The notes below the pieces were generated by a model. That model was not told the origin of the DNA. It searched no databases and was given only the letters and a program-made list of their open reading frames with translations. Below, one piece after another: positions 46,083-57,629 of a stretch of 64,000 bases of DNA. Source of the DNA: Cycas panzhihuaensis (taxonomy: Eukaryota; Cycadophyta); NCBI GenBank assembly GCA_023213395.1, contig CM041465.1, positions 153,519,741 through 153,583,740 on the forward strand. The letters are read 5' to 3'. The translations under genes were made by a program, and so were the position numbers. Within the stretch, counting starts at the first letter, position 1. Each line of letters opens with the position of its first letter.

Positions 46083-47972
46083 AGTGAATTTAGGGAGGCA
46101 ACAAGCACCTCAACCCAACCTGTCCAAAATTCAAATTAGTATTAAAAGATAATAAGCAATAAATGAACACATACCTTAATAGTAATCCATCAGCGTCTTG
46201 GGTGGCTTGTGGTGGTCAATTATGTGGCCCAAAGTGCTCTAGGGAGCCCCAAAGTTGGCTTTGAGGGGATCTAGGTACACGTTAGTAAAAATCCATTGGG
46301 TATTATCCCAACATTCTCCCCCATAATGACTAATATGAATAACTCCCAAATTGTCTCTAAATTTTTGGAATTTAACTTTGCTCAATGCTTTTTTGAAGAT
46401 ATCTGCTACTTGGTATTCAAGCTACAATAGGCTAATTTAATCTCTTCTACTTGCACTAGTTCTTAAATGAACTGATGTTGAGTCTTAATGTGTTTTGTTC
46501 TGCAATGAAAAATTAGATTTTTTGCCATCTGAATAGTTCTTTGATTATCACACCAAATTCTTGTAGCACATTTTTGTTTTAACTAAAAATCTTATAGTAG
46601 TCTTCTCAACCAAACTGATTCACATGTACTTGCAACCACTACTTTGTACCGCCTTAATTGTTGATAGGGAAACTATGTTCTGTTTCTTAGTACTCCATAC
46701 TACAACTATTGATCCCATATTAAACATATAACTTGATGTTGATTTCCTATCAACAATATCTCCTACCTAATTCAAGTTTGTATAACCTATCAACTGAAAT
46801 TTTGATGAAGCTTTATAGTATAACCTATATTCTGAAGTTCCTTTGAGATAAAGGAGAATTCTTTTTGCTACTTGCTAATGGGTGGTCTTTGGATCTTACA
46901 TAAATCTAAATGCAGCACTGACTAGGTGTGTTATATCAGGTCAAGTGGATGTCAAATATATCAAGCTACTGATTACTTGTCTATAGAGTGTAGGGTCTAC
47001 TAATCTAGAATCATATAACTTTGAGAGCTTAATTCTAGTTTCTGCTAGAGTTTCCAAAGGTTTACAATCAGTCACTCTAAACTTTTTTAATAAATCTAGG
47101 GTATATTTTCGTTAGGAGATGAAAATGCCTTTCTTGCTTATCCATACTTCCAACCCTAGGAAGTAGTACATTAGTCTCAAATCTATCATCTCAAATTGTT
47201 TACACATAGAATCCTTAAAGTGTCACAACAAGTGGGACTCATTTCTAGTATATACAAGATCATCCACATAAAGCCTTACTATTAGGATTGAGTCTCCCTT
47301 GATTTGAATGTAAAGATTAGGATCTACTTTAAATCTTTCAAAACCTTGATCTTTAAAGTATTTGTCTAAGTGTGAATAGCAGGCACTGGGTGCTTGTTTC
47401 AGTCCATAGAGTGCTTTTTGAAGTTTATAAACTTTGTTTTCTGCCCCCTTGACTTCAAAACCAAGGGGTTAAGAGATATAAATATCCTCTTTGATATAGT
47501 CATTGACGAAGACACTTTTAGGGTACATCTGGTAGACTTTCTAACCCATTTGGGTGGCTAAGATCATCATCATTTTAATTCTTTCTATCTGAGTAACAAG
47601 GGAAAAAGTCTCATTTAATCAATGCCTTCTTTTTGGGCATAACCATTAGCAACTAATCTATTTATCAATAGATCTATCCGAGCAAAACTTGGTTTTGTAG
47701 ATCCATTTAGTGCCAATAGCCTTTATATTTAGAGGTAAGTTGACTAACTCCAAAGTGTTATTTTTAACAATAAAATTGTATTTATCTTCCATTGCCTTTC
47801 GCCAAGATGCATGTTTATTAGCCTCATCAAAAGTTTGAGGGTCATGAGATTCTAATACTTTGCTCATGAGGGCAAAATTAACCCTATGTGAGAAGACGGA
47901 TCTATGAATGTTGTCTAATATATTTCCCAAGTCATGATTCTGTTGAATCCATTTTAGAAGATTTTGTGGTGG
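46083..47972 (-). mobile_element. C' element, 3' part of a copia retrotransposon
   Basis: A second, truncated C. 3' LTR about 46083-46313, purine tract, RNase H end, YVDD box (47259-47270, in LYVDDLVYTRNE), a YGLKQAP block near 47390 and the N-terminal polymerase frame (47658-47987, with SHDPQTFDEANKHASWRKAM). It stops at 47972, the position equivalent to about 7380 in C, so integrase and Gag are missing. The W-RKAM block damaged in C is intact here. It is flanked by direct repeats of X. Confidence 0.8.
46320..47972 (-). pseudogene. C' reverse transcriptase and RNase H
   Basis: Paralogous to 5796-7450 with the same domain order. The best-kept part is 47658-47970: ASWRKAMEDKYNFIVKNNTL then LVNLPLNIKAIGTKWIYKTK, matching the copia pattern WxxAMxxE..xxxNxTWxLVxLPxxxKxIGxKWVYKxK. 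YVDD is intact. Frameshifts break the rest. An enzyme remnant only. Confidence 0.8.
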
Positions 47973-48626
47973 AATCCACATAAGCATTGGTTAAATCCAC
48001 AGAAGCAACCTATACTCTCTTAGTATTATTATTTTGAACATGTAGACCAATTTATTATAGGATGTGTTAAACTAAGTACTAGGAGTAATTAATGTATACG
48101 ATAAACATGTACCTTCAAACTATAGTTTATCACTACTAACATAGTCTAACAAGTATAAAGCAATGGTTTATATATGTATTTGTGGTACTTATAAAATAAA
48201 GTCCTTTATGTATGATGGTTGTGGTCATGACGAGATTCAATCCATTCCAAATAATCTCCATTAGAATTAAAATATAAATTTATGGATTTACATGTGATTT
48301 AGATAACAACATACAAAGCTTGAAATAAGGTCTAAGGCATGACATGTAACATTTTCCTAAAATCTACAATAATTTTCTTACAAAATTAAAACTATGTCAA
48401 AATAATTTCTATCAAATCAAGAGTGGGATTCTATCTAAAGTAGTGAGAGGTGCAGAGTAGGACCATTAACTTGGCAAGTGCATTATATCTCAATCTTAAG
48501 TTAATATGTCTGATCGATTTGAGGAGGTGTTAAAAACACCGTGGAGGTGCTAAATTTCTAAGTAAGATATTTATGTACTTTCAATTAAGGAATGGCAATT
48601 CAATATTTTCAACAAAATAAGAAAAT
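47973..48626. repeat. Second copy of an X segment right of C'
   Basis: 47981-48560 repeats 45494-46067 with few differences, in the same orientation. The joint at 47971-47981 includes a short extra copy of ATCCACATA, taken from the neighbouring X text. The sequence then continues X past the point where C' interrupted it. Confidence 0.75.
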
Positions 48627-49250
48627 TAATTCTAGAAAATAATTAAATTTTATAATTGAATATTTATTAGACAAAAATCAGAAAGAAAAATTCCACCTTA
48701 ATAAAAATAAGTTACCCAAAAGTAATCATATAGATAAAAGAACATACTTTGAAAAATAAATAAAATATCTAATATATTATTATTAAAATCTTATAGATCT
48801 AATTATTTGTTATTTTGTAACATTTCCTTTTACTTCTCCTATTTCTTCCACTTCCTTCTCATGCGCTTAACTCTCTAGACCAAAAACTTTACTTTAAATG
48901 GAAATGGATTATGGTGAAAGACACTAGGCATAGTTGACAATCACTTCTTTGATGTTGATTCACATTCGAGGGGTAGTGGGAAACAAGAAAGTAGAACTTG
49001 AAAACTTATGTGATGATGTCAAAGATCTTATCAGTGTTGCATACCCATAAATCATTATTCAATAATAATGAAGAGGATTTTAGGGTGTTAGAAGAGCTAG
49101 GAATGAGAACATAAAAATATTTATTGGGAAGTGGGGAAGGTAATAAAAATGTAGATTAATGGGTTATAACTATAGGTCCCTAGAGAAACAATAATGTAAT
49201 ACACAAAACACTTAAAGATATATGAATGTGGAGACATAACATATAAAATT
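48627..49250. other. AT-rich spacer, nothing recognised
   Basis: No coding frame or known repeat beyond weak resemblance of its first bases to 52130-52160. The frame 49121-49330 (minus) overlaps the start of the kinase relic in the wrong reading and is not supported. Confidence 0.4.
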
Positions 49251-49254
49251 GAAT

Positions 49255-49500
49255 AGGGAAATATAAAGCATAAAAGACCTTTTCTTTCGTTAGATTTGAG
49301 CATTAATAATATTATCATAATGTATATCACGTATGATGTATGGAATCATAAGTGATTCAAAAGATTACTATAGACCTATCATTTACATTCATTTTCCATT
49401 GAAAAAATGGTACATCAAAGCTTCCCTAGCAAAATGATACTCATTTGGGCTAGACCTCAATAAATAATCAAAAAACCTAATGAGGACTCCCAATGAGTGG
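49255..49500 (-). pseudogene. W3: decayed third copy of the LAMMER kinase C-terminus
   Basis: Aligns without large gaps to the kinase tail and 3' flank at about 52205-52400. Shared blocks include AAATGGT(A/G)C(A/T)(C/T)CAAAGCTTCC near 49404 and the CTTTTCTTTC run near 49279. It covers only the last kinase residues (the helix before HHFFKPK) and downstream DNA. Most CpG positions have changed and the reading is destroyed, so it is older than W1 and W2. Same strand as the others and next to X on both sides. Confidence 0.65.
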
Positions 49501-52155
49501 ATAGGGTAATTATCCTTACCTTAGATATCACCCTATTGTTTTCCACATTTATATAATGTGTTCCTACAGATGTATTGTGCATATGAGTAATAAATACTAC
49601 ATTGAATATGGTGTTAGGAGAAAGAGACAAGCACCTTATATCCTAATGTAGTAAAAACCCATCACAAATATACTAACTAGTGTGGTAAACCAAAAACTGT
49701 ACATCCTCATGCTTTCTATAGAATGAAATAAGATACTATTTTATGTAGGATAAATAAATATATAAAATGAATAGAAATTATATATATAGTTTAAAAGTGA
49801 TAGATCAAGTGCTTATATATTCCCCTTGTAGATTTATATGGTAACCAAACTCTCTTAATCATCTCTTTAAGCTAGTGAACTCCAAGAGTATGGCATATGA
49901 CATAGTTTATCAAGTTCATCTTAATTAGGTAATATGTGATTTCTTTTTTTTTTATCTATTTCCATATATGATTATTAAATTTGAAAATAAAAGGACATCT
50001 TTAACTCAACTCCCTAATAGTTAAAAGCTCAATTTTATGGATAACCCATAATAATTGTTATCCCTTTCCTTATCTCATATTACGTGTGTAACTCTTACTA
50101 TTCATTCAAAATCAACATTCTCTCACCTTCTATTGCAAATGAATAAGTTTAGAAAAGTAATATTTAATCAATATAACTTTACCAAATAACGTAAACATTA
50201 CATCAAATATTATAAAATTCAATAAGACTATTAATGAGGATAAAAAGTATTTCTTTATTTTAAAATAACTCGTAAAGTTCTATTACCCCTCATCTAGAAT
50301 CTAACCTTTATAACTCATAAAGTTCTACTAGCCCTTACTTAATCTCTTAATAAACTAACCTTAGTTATGATTAAAGCCCCTTAATCAAGATGCATTTATA
50401 GATTCCCTCTTACAAGTACTACATAAGAATCCCCCCCCCCATTCCTTGTATCTAACTTATTAATGGAAAACAATGACCATCTAAAAGTTAATATACAAGT
50501 CCTTTTGTATTGGAAGAAGTTACCCCCAAGCTAGAGTAAATGATATGAATGTTGGAATATTAATGTGTCACTCTTCACATAGTCCCCTAACTTTTCCCTT
50601 CATAAATATCTTATTTAGAAATCTAATTGATAAGTTATTGTTGTTGTTGAAATATTTTATTATACCACACTTCCTGTGAATCACTCTATTAGTTTTCAAC
50701 ATCTCTCTTTTATCATCTATTTAGAATTTGAACTCTAATTTCGTGTCTAAGTTCTCTATGGTTGCCTCTTTCTTTCGTCCATCTTCCCTAATATAAAAAT
50801 ACATAATGTTTCCTAAGTAAACTTTTTCATTTAGCTAGGAAAATTTAATAACAAATAGCAAAAATACCATCTTAAATATATATTAACTATAAAATCTCTT
50901 TATATACATAGATAACCCTTGTAGGGAGATATGAAATAATAATTGGTATATGAAAAAGAGTTAAATATTGAGGGATTTATGGTTATTCTAGTGATGTATT
51001 ATTTCTCTTAAATGCTTCAATATTTTTAGTGAGGTTGTCATAGCTATAAAGAAAGTTTGACTTAAAAGGTTTAACTAAATAAATCTTGACATGAAAAGTA
51101 TAATCATGAAGGTGTCAATAAGAAAGAGACTAGCTTCAAATAACTATAGTTTTCTTATACAATGCTTTATTTTTGAGTTCTACCACTATTGGAAAGCTCT
51201 TGGCATGTCATTCATAATAGAATAATTATTCAAGAATGAGAAATATTTTAATATAATGATTTATCCCTTCAAAGTTATCACCTTGATGAGCTTTTCTAAA
51301 TTGGTATCTCGTGAGGCTAAGAACCTACAAATTTGATTTTTGATGACATTTTTGTGCAATGTCTATTTTTGAACTTCTATCTCTTAGTTTGAAGGTAATA
51401 AGATAATATATAATAAGACGTATACTTCTCATTGGCAGGTCTCATCAATTCAAAGAAAATACTGTATATTGCATTGCTTCTTCATTTTTTTATGAGTGTA
51501 AGAGAAAATAAAATCCTTGCAATTGCTGACTTTTATATATTTCTTATGTAGTGCTAATTTTAGGACATCCATCAGCTTTTCTAAAGATAAATAAACCATC
51601 TTCAAGTTGATAGACTTATTCTTTATAAAATATAACTTATATAGTAAAATATATAACTTTAAAAGAGTTATAATTTTTTTAAATTTATAATGACCCTTCA
51701 CTTACAATACTTCTTCCATATTTTTTACTCATTCATGTCATGTGCTCCCCTATATATTGTACATATCCAATTTGGCTACTTTCATGAAATGGATGTAGCC
51801 AAATTGCTTAAATATAAATCTACAAAATCATGGGCAGTGCATGCTTGTCGTTCCTTGTAAAGTTGATCATTATGAGAGGGCCTAGTTTACTAAGTTTTTC
51901 CTAGAAACAAGCTAAGAGAGCTTTGTGATTGATAAAAATGGAGAATGGTCTTGATGAAGATGGCTTCTACTTAAATTTTACAAGGCCTTGGAGATATTAT
52001 GAACCTTGATTTCTTTTGTATATACCAGAAAATAATTTATATCTTCTTGTTGTTTAGAGACTAAAACAAATAATTCTTGGACTAATTTCTAGACATAACG
52101 TTGATGTACTCTAAAGTAAAGAATGGAAGTTCATTATTTTCAATCAAATAAGAAA
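49501..52155. repeat. Repeat family X, copy X4, rearranged
   Basis: X segments out of order: about 49600-50500 matches about 20560-21400; 50505-51790 then matches the earlier part, about 18820-20530; 51800-52150 matches X near 4400 and its right end near 48560-48620. The M site is empty (TACTA, 50417-50421). An 11-base C run lies near 50428. The frame 51450-51701 has no known domain. Confidence 0.55.
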
Positions 52156-52293
52156 ACTAAGGATAAAAACAATGAAATTTAAGAAAGGACATGTTTGGTA
52201 GGGCAATAAAGAGCCCGAAAGCCGCTTTTCTTTCATTGGTTTTGGACATTACTAACATTGACAACACTACCAGCAACGAGATTTCATCTACGT

Positions 52294-53433
52294 TCATTTT
52301 GGTTTGAAGAAATGGTGCTCCAAAGCTTCCTTAGCGGAAAGACGCTCCCTTGGGTCGAACTTCAACAAACCACGAAGCAAATCAATGAGGGCCTCGATGA
52401 GGGATCCCCATTTTATTGACAAGATTCCGTAGGCGAGGCAATCTCTGGACCGCTCGGACTACCTCTCTGGATGCACCCGTGGCCGATTGAGTTCCCTACC
52501 ATTTCTAATGTACTCCCTTCCACAATCAGCCCATTTGATCATATATTGAGGAATTGGTCCCAATACCCGTTGCATCATTGCAAGGTGTTCCAAATCATCA
52601 TCTGCGAAAAGGACATTTCCACATAATAATTCCGCCAAAATGCACCCAACACTCCACAAATCGATAGCATAACTCCATCCAACACCCATTACCACCTCGG
52701 TGCTCGGTATGCTCTCGTGGTAACTACCTTGCCATGGTACTTGGTTCTCGAATGTGGCGCATGCAAAATCTATGAGTTTAATCGCACTTGACGAGGGAAT
52801 GCACTTAGAACGATTCTTACGATGCGAAGAATTCTTGTGATATTCGGAGGAGACGAGAAGAATGTTGTCAGGCTTTAGATCAAGATGTGAGAGAGTGAGC
52901 TCATGAATGAATGCAAACCTCCAACGGTGACGTGTGAATTCTCGAATCGTAACAACGGACAAGGGTCACCGATTGTTTCTACGTAATAACTCGTATAAAC
53001 TCGGACCAAGCTCTACACAAACAATGCACACATGGGCACCATAACGAAACCAAGTCTTCAATTTGAGGGCAAACGGGATCCATTGGTATCGACTCGCTAT
53101 CGTGCGAAGAATGTCAATTTCAGTCATAGCCGCAACACCATATTGCCATTCACTGCGTATAACCTTGATGGCTACATGCTCTTGCTTTTCACCATCCCAA
53201 CAATCTAAAACTCTACCAAAAGTTCCTTCGCCCAGCTTGCTAATAATCTTGTCCCGAGATGTTATGTCTTGTCCTCCCTCAAGCACGTAGTGCCCATCTT
53301 TGTAATGGGACGCAACAAAGATGTACATGGTTACATCTCTTCTCATCACGCCCTTTTTCTTCCCGTTATTGGACCGTGACTCTTTAATACGACGACTTGT
53401 GTAAGGCTGTTTGCCATAAACTGCGCTCTCCAT
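52294..53433 (-). pseudogene. Intronless LAMMER (AFC-type) protein kinase copy
   Basis: 380 codons without introns from ATG (53433, context GGCATGG) to TGA (52294-52296). Visible: a basic N-terminus (RRIKESRSNNGKKKGVMRR, about 14-32), glycine loop GEGTFG (68-73), VAIK lysine (90), helix-C glutamate (105), catalytic loop HLDLKPDN (183-190), DFA instead of DFG (222-224), DLWSVGCILAELL, and the LAMMER signature EHLAMMQRVLGPIP (about 282-295). The end is LLKFDPRERLSAKEALEHHFF. AFC kinases phosphorylate SR splicing factors in the nucleus, and plant AFC genes are intron-rich, so this looks like a retrocopy. Damage: TGA at codon 156 (52966-52968), and two compensating frameshifts around codons 318-348 enclosing a TAG (52459-52461). 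The activation-segment APE is altered to STE. No poly(A) tract or target duplication is visible. Confidence 0.85.
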
Positions 53434-53640
53434 GCCAAGAGATCAACCAAGCAATTATTTCAAGTGTGTATTCAATTATTTTTGATCCAAATTATTCAAC
53501 CGCACAAGGGACACTCTCCGATAACAATATCAAGACCTGCACACACAATAGAATCGATGTCTTACCCGCGACTTACTACTATATATAGATCCACGTGTAC
53601 GTGCGACCGACTTATAGCACAACACATAGAGACACCATAG
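53434..53640 (-). promoter_or_regulatory. Putative promoter and 5' UTR of the kinase copy
   Basis: The minus strand has a TATA-like CTATATATAG at 53580-53589, about 145 bases before the ATG, with the G-box CACGTG (53592-53597) and a second ACGTG (53599-53603) just upstream. G-boxes bind bZIP and bHLH factors in plants. A core promoter is unexpected for a simple retrocopy. Whether it works is unknown; W1 has lost this region. Confidence 0.45.
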
Positions 53641-54300
53641 GCATGTCCTTCTTCAGTACGTCTCTCTTCTTAGAACTCCTCCCCGTCCTCTTCCCTTAAG
53701 GAAGGATAGCATCTGATAATTTTATTGGACGGCTATGGGCTTGCGAATACTTCTCATCAGCCCCAAAACAAAACCCACTTCACAAACAACCGCATTAAGG
53801 ACACTACTAAGGAAACGGCATAGCGTGTAAAACTAAGTCAACTCATTATTTTCATCATTTACTATAATGTAACGGCTCATACTCTAGAACCTTATCTTTA
53901 ATCCTATCGCCACGGATTTATAAGGGACATGGGATGTTCTAGCGGAATGTGTCTATGGTGATGCAAATGCAAGACAAAGAAAACACAGGGCAAAAACATG
54001 GTATTGAATGAAATCTTGTATACCCATAATAAATACAAACAATACAAAATAGTAAGAACTCAACCCATGGCTATTTGGGAATGCCATTTGTGAATAAAAC
54101 ATTTGAGATGGATTATGCTAGAAGGATTATTGTGGGGTTTATCACGCATTTATGGAAACATTATGTGAACCATTATGAACAACCTCAATTACTACAAAAG
54201 TAAAGTGCCAACAACAATGAAATTTATTGATGCAAATTCATCATTAGCATTGTTGAAAAGAAAAATGAGTTTAGTAGGATGAAAGAAGGAAAGAAAACGA
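53641..54300. other. W2 between kinase upstream region and gypsy remnant
   Basis: 53641-53760 is relatively rich in CpG and continues the kinase upstream flank. From 53760 the sequence matches W1 from 22475. No gene seen. Confidence 0.45.
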
Positions 54301-54306
54301 GTTTGA

Positions 54307-54501
54307 TCATATGTTAAATTGGCTTTCATAGAGCCAATCTTCACCAACATTTCCTAGTTTAATTAGCCAGGTCTCAATTGCTATGCAATTCAAAAGTTGG
54401 TTGCAGATATCTAGATGATGGGGAGGAACTTTAGTTTTAATGGAATTTACAGATTCTTGACCATAAACCAGAGCATATGTGGCAAGTCTGTCAGTTGTCA
54501 T
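54307..54501 (-). pseudogene. Possible Ty3/gypsy integrase C-terminal remnant
   Basis: The frame contains ATYALVYGQESVNSIKTKVP, which resembles the gypsy integrase block TPYxLVYGxEAVxPIExxVPS, followed by a leucine-rich stretch. No catalytic core could be found upstream (54510 onward) and no LTRs were identified. The W1 counterpart (about 23025-23220) is interrupted. It shows that the W segment contains an older gypsy fragment. Confidence 0.5.
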
Positions 54502-54519
54502 GACAATGGATCAGTTGAG

Positions 54520-57289
54520 ATATAAGGATGAATAAATTTAACAATGCTAATCAATTTCATATTTATCAATGATAGTTTTCAAAAGTGGTAATTAAGAGAA
54601 GGGTAATACAAGACAATGTGAAAGAAAAGGTAGATACACATGGTATATTTGCCAATGGAGCTATAAATGTTCAATATATTGTGATCTAAATATGAGATGA
54701 GAATAATTGGTATGGAAACGAGGTGGGGATGAGAAGTAAATTGGCAGTGTAAGCGAATGCAATGAATGTGGGCACCTTAAAAATAGAGCCATTGAGTATT
54801 AATTTAATGAGAATTAAGAGTATTGTCATAAATATGATGATTTTGATATGCAGGTAGTGATGGTCTGGATGATTGTAAAAGAAATAATGTTGGGAGGTTA
54901 ACCATGATTAGAGGTTATAAGAGAGTTAAATTCAAGAATAGTACTAACTTGTATACAATAAGGCCTGTTAAAATTGATATCTACACAGACTAAACAAAAT
55001 GATAACTATTTAGTAATAGAAGGTAATACTGTAGTTGGTAGTTTGTTGTGGGTAGTATTGATAGTAAGCATAACGATATGGGAAATAAAAGTGGTAAGCA
55101 AGATGCAATGGTATTATTTTAAGGCATTTACTTATACATGTACAATTACCTCATAATGCTATGGGGTTGGTAGGGAGTTAATGAACCATCCCATGCTGCA
55201 ATTTCCATCAATGTGACTTAAACAATTTGCACAAACTTTGCACCTTTTATATATATGCATAAACAAGGAAGTTAATAGAGAGTACCTAAGAGTTATCAAA
55301 GCACAAGAACTATTTTCATGGATCAAGGTTTGTAATTTGTTAAGGAACTCCTTACAAAGGATGTCTCTACGGTAGATGGATTGATATGAGACAATGAGAA
55401 ACTAACATGTAGTTATAAGGTCCATTCAGTAAAGAAAGACACGCATTTGGATGATAATGGTGATGGATCAAAATTAGATGGTGAATTGTTTGACATTTTC
55501 ATTAAATATAATTACGAGTTGAAGATTCTTCTAGTTGAATTACTGGTTCTAACTAGATCTTCAATTGAATAAATATGACACCAAGATTATAGACTTAGCA
55601 TTATAATTATCCTTGAAGAATTGAAGGAGGTTCTACTTAACCTAAATAAGGAGAAGCATGCAATAGATCTAAATGGGTAGGACTCTATCTCAGAAATGAG
55701 ATTTGATAAAATAGAACTCAAAGATTATGTTATTCTTTAGCATATGTACAAGAACAATAAATCTATCCTGCCTCTCATCCAAGAATGTGAGGATTTAGTT
55801 GAACTAATAACTATTAACAAATATGATTAGATGGAGAAGAGCATAAAGAATCTAAACCCCACCTTAAATTAAGACTCGACATAGTACTAAGCTTATCAAT
55901 TTTGAAATGGGTGGTGTGGCCCATAATTTATCTTTGACTCTAGTAATACAAAAGGCGATGAGGATGTTCAACGAGAACCATTAGAAGAAACAACTTGAGA
56001 GGTGACTCAAGATAATGAGATTTTATCAGCTAGATTAAAGGTGGTGGGAAGTAAGTTGTCGTAATACATTTGATCATGCCCAAGGAAGTTTATAGTCTTT
56101 AAGAATCGATCCTTATTGATAATATATGAAATTTCATTTTAAGATTGACTTTTGCCCCAAACCTTCTAATTGAAAGAAGGGGTATTTTTCACAATCAAAG
56201 TTTGAACCTTAACTCTCGACCAAAGAATTCTTCTATAAAAAGGGATAATACCTTTTTTCTTAGTGGATGTGAAAGGAGTTCTTCTCCACCATCATATCTC
56301 CTTTATGACATGTAAAGATGTTTATAATTTTTGTAAATAGGTAGTATCATGATCATTTATAATTTTGAATAGTTTTCTCTTTTGCTGATATTTTCCTTTT
56401 CATGAGATATAAATAAGCATAGTTCATATGTATTGAGTAAAAGAAGAATAAAGTATTGCTTTGAATCACTTGCTAGTGATGACTAGAAGTAAGAAGGCCT
56501 ATATTACTCCATGAATGTATAACACTAAAAATCTTTTAAGATAAAACCACACCTGGTGGTATTGATTTATTAGTTTAAACATCCTAAGAAAGAGAGTTTC
56601 TCATAAGAGGTAAGTATATTAAGGATCTTCGTCGAAGACATAAAGCTCTATGGGATAAAGGATTATGGGTTGAATAACTTATAGGAGGAAGATATTCTTG
56701 CACATAAAAGGGTTAGAATGATGAAGTTAGTGAGTAACTAAACTAAATCTTGGGAAGATGATCTCGTGGGATAGGTTGGTTCCGAGTAAGTGCGTGAAAT
56801 TCTTTACTAGATTAATATTTGATGGGAAGGGCTAGTATCCCCACTCATAAGATGGAAGAAGTGGAGGAAATGGTTGAGTAGAGTAGGTAATTTGTAGGCA
56901 AGATATTTACAATATGAAGTCCTTATAAGTTGGATTACCTGTGAGAGAAAAATAACTCCTCGTCCACACACAGATTACACTGAAGAACAAAAAAGGTAAG
57001 GTTGGCATAATTTGTGAGTAATATAACACCCAAAAAATAGATGTCCTATGAGATAAGGCTCTCATTGGGATGACTCTTCAAGTGGATTTTAAATTTTAGC
57101 CATTGATATTTCTAGTATGATAAAGTCAACCATGCCATTGACAAATGGAAATTTATGAGGCGATAACTAGCTTGTGGGATGTAAGCACACATTGATGAGT
57201 GTAGTAATTAATGGGCTAGCCATGAAAGGTGCCTTAATTTTTCATATTTTATATCATGATTGTATTTGGATTTAGGATGAAGTTGAGGA
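54520..57289. other. W2 interior, no intact gene
   Basis: AT-rich DNA matching W1 about 23230-26507 apart from the differences noted there. No coding frame or RNA gene recognised. The empty solo-LTR target lies near 57195-57205; the Y target ATATC is at 57290-57294. Confidence 0.5.
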
Positions 57290-57294
57290 ATATC

Positions 57295-57617
57295 TATTAG
57301 AAAATGTGATCATACGACTTAATGTAAAGTGGGCCTCCTATTTTTATGCCTAAGTATATGAGGAATAACCTCAATTGTGGTGATTTAATGGATGTATTTG
57401 TAATTATATTTGGCACTTTAGATCTATAAATATAGATCACAATCGATATTTATAATATATAATTTTGTCATAATGTGAATATTATTCATTTGTGGGTTTT
57501 CACCTATAAGGATTTCCCATTGGCAATATGGTATCCCGTGTGATCTGTTTCTACTTGTTATCTGCCTGATGTGAAAGATCATGTTGACCTTATTTTCTTC
57601 AGTTGCATTTTCTAACA
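57295..57617 (+). repeat. 5' LTR of Y2
   Basis: Ends TTCTAACA directly before the primer-binding site. Closest to the Y1 5' LTR, as expected if the whole segment was duplicated after Y inserted. Confidence 0.85.
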
Positions 57618-57629
57618 TGGTATGAGAGT

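Larger units (their letters stand above)
52156..57294. repeat. W2, second copy of the duplicated kinase-bearing segment
   Basis: Matches W1 from a sharp left edge (GATAAAAACAATG) to the Y insertion. It keeps parts W1 lost: the kinase N-terminal half with upstream region, and about 56451-56665. It lacks the solo LTR of W1. Confidence 0.8.

Noticed and set aside
50425-50442. C run of about 11 bases
   Set aside because: A homopolymer in X4 with no partner structure; may be slippage or an assembly effect.
53063-53588. Plus-strand frames across the kinase and its upstream region
   Set aside because: Antisense shadows of the kinase reading and its 5' flank.
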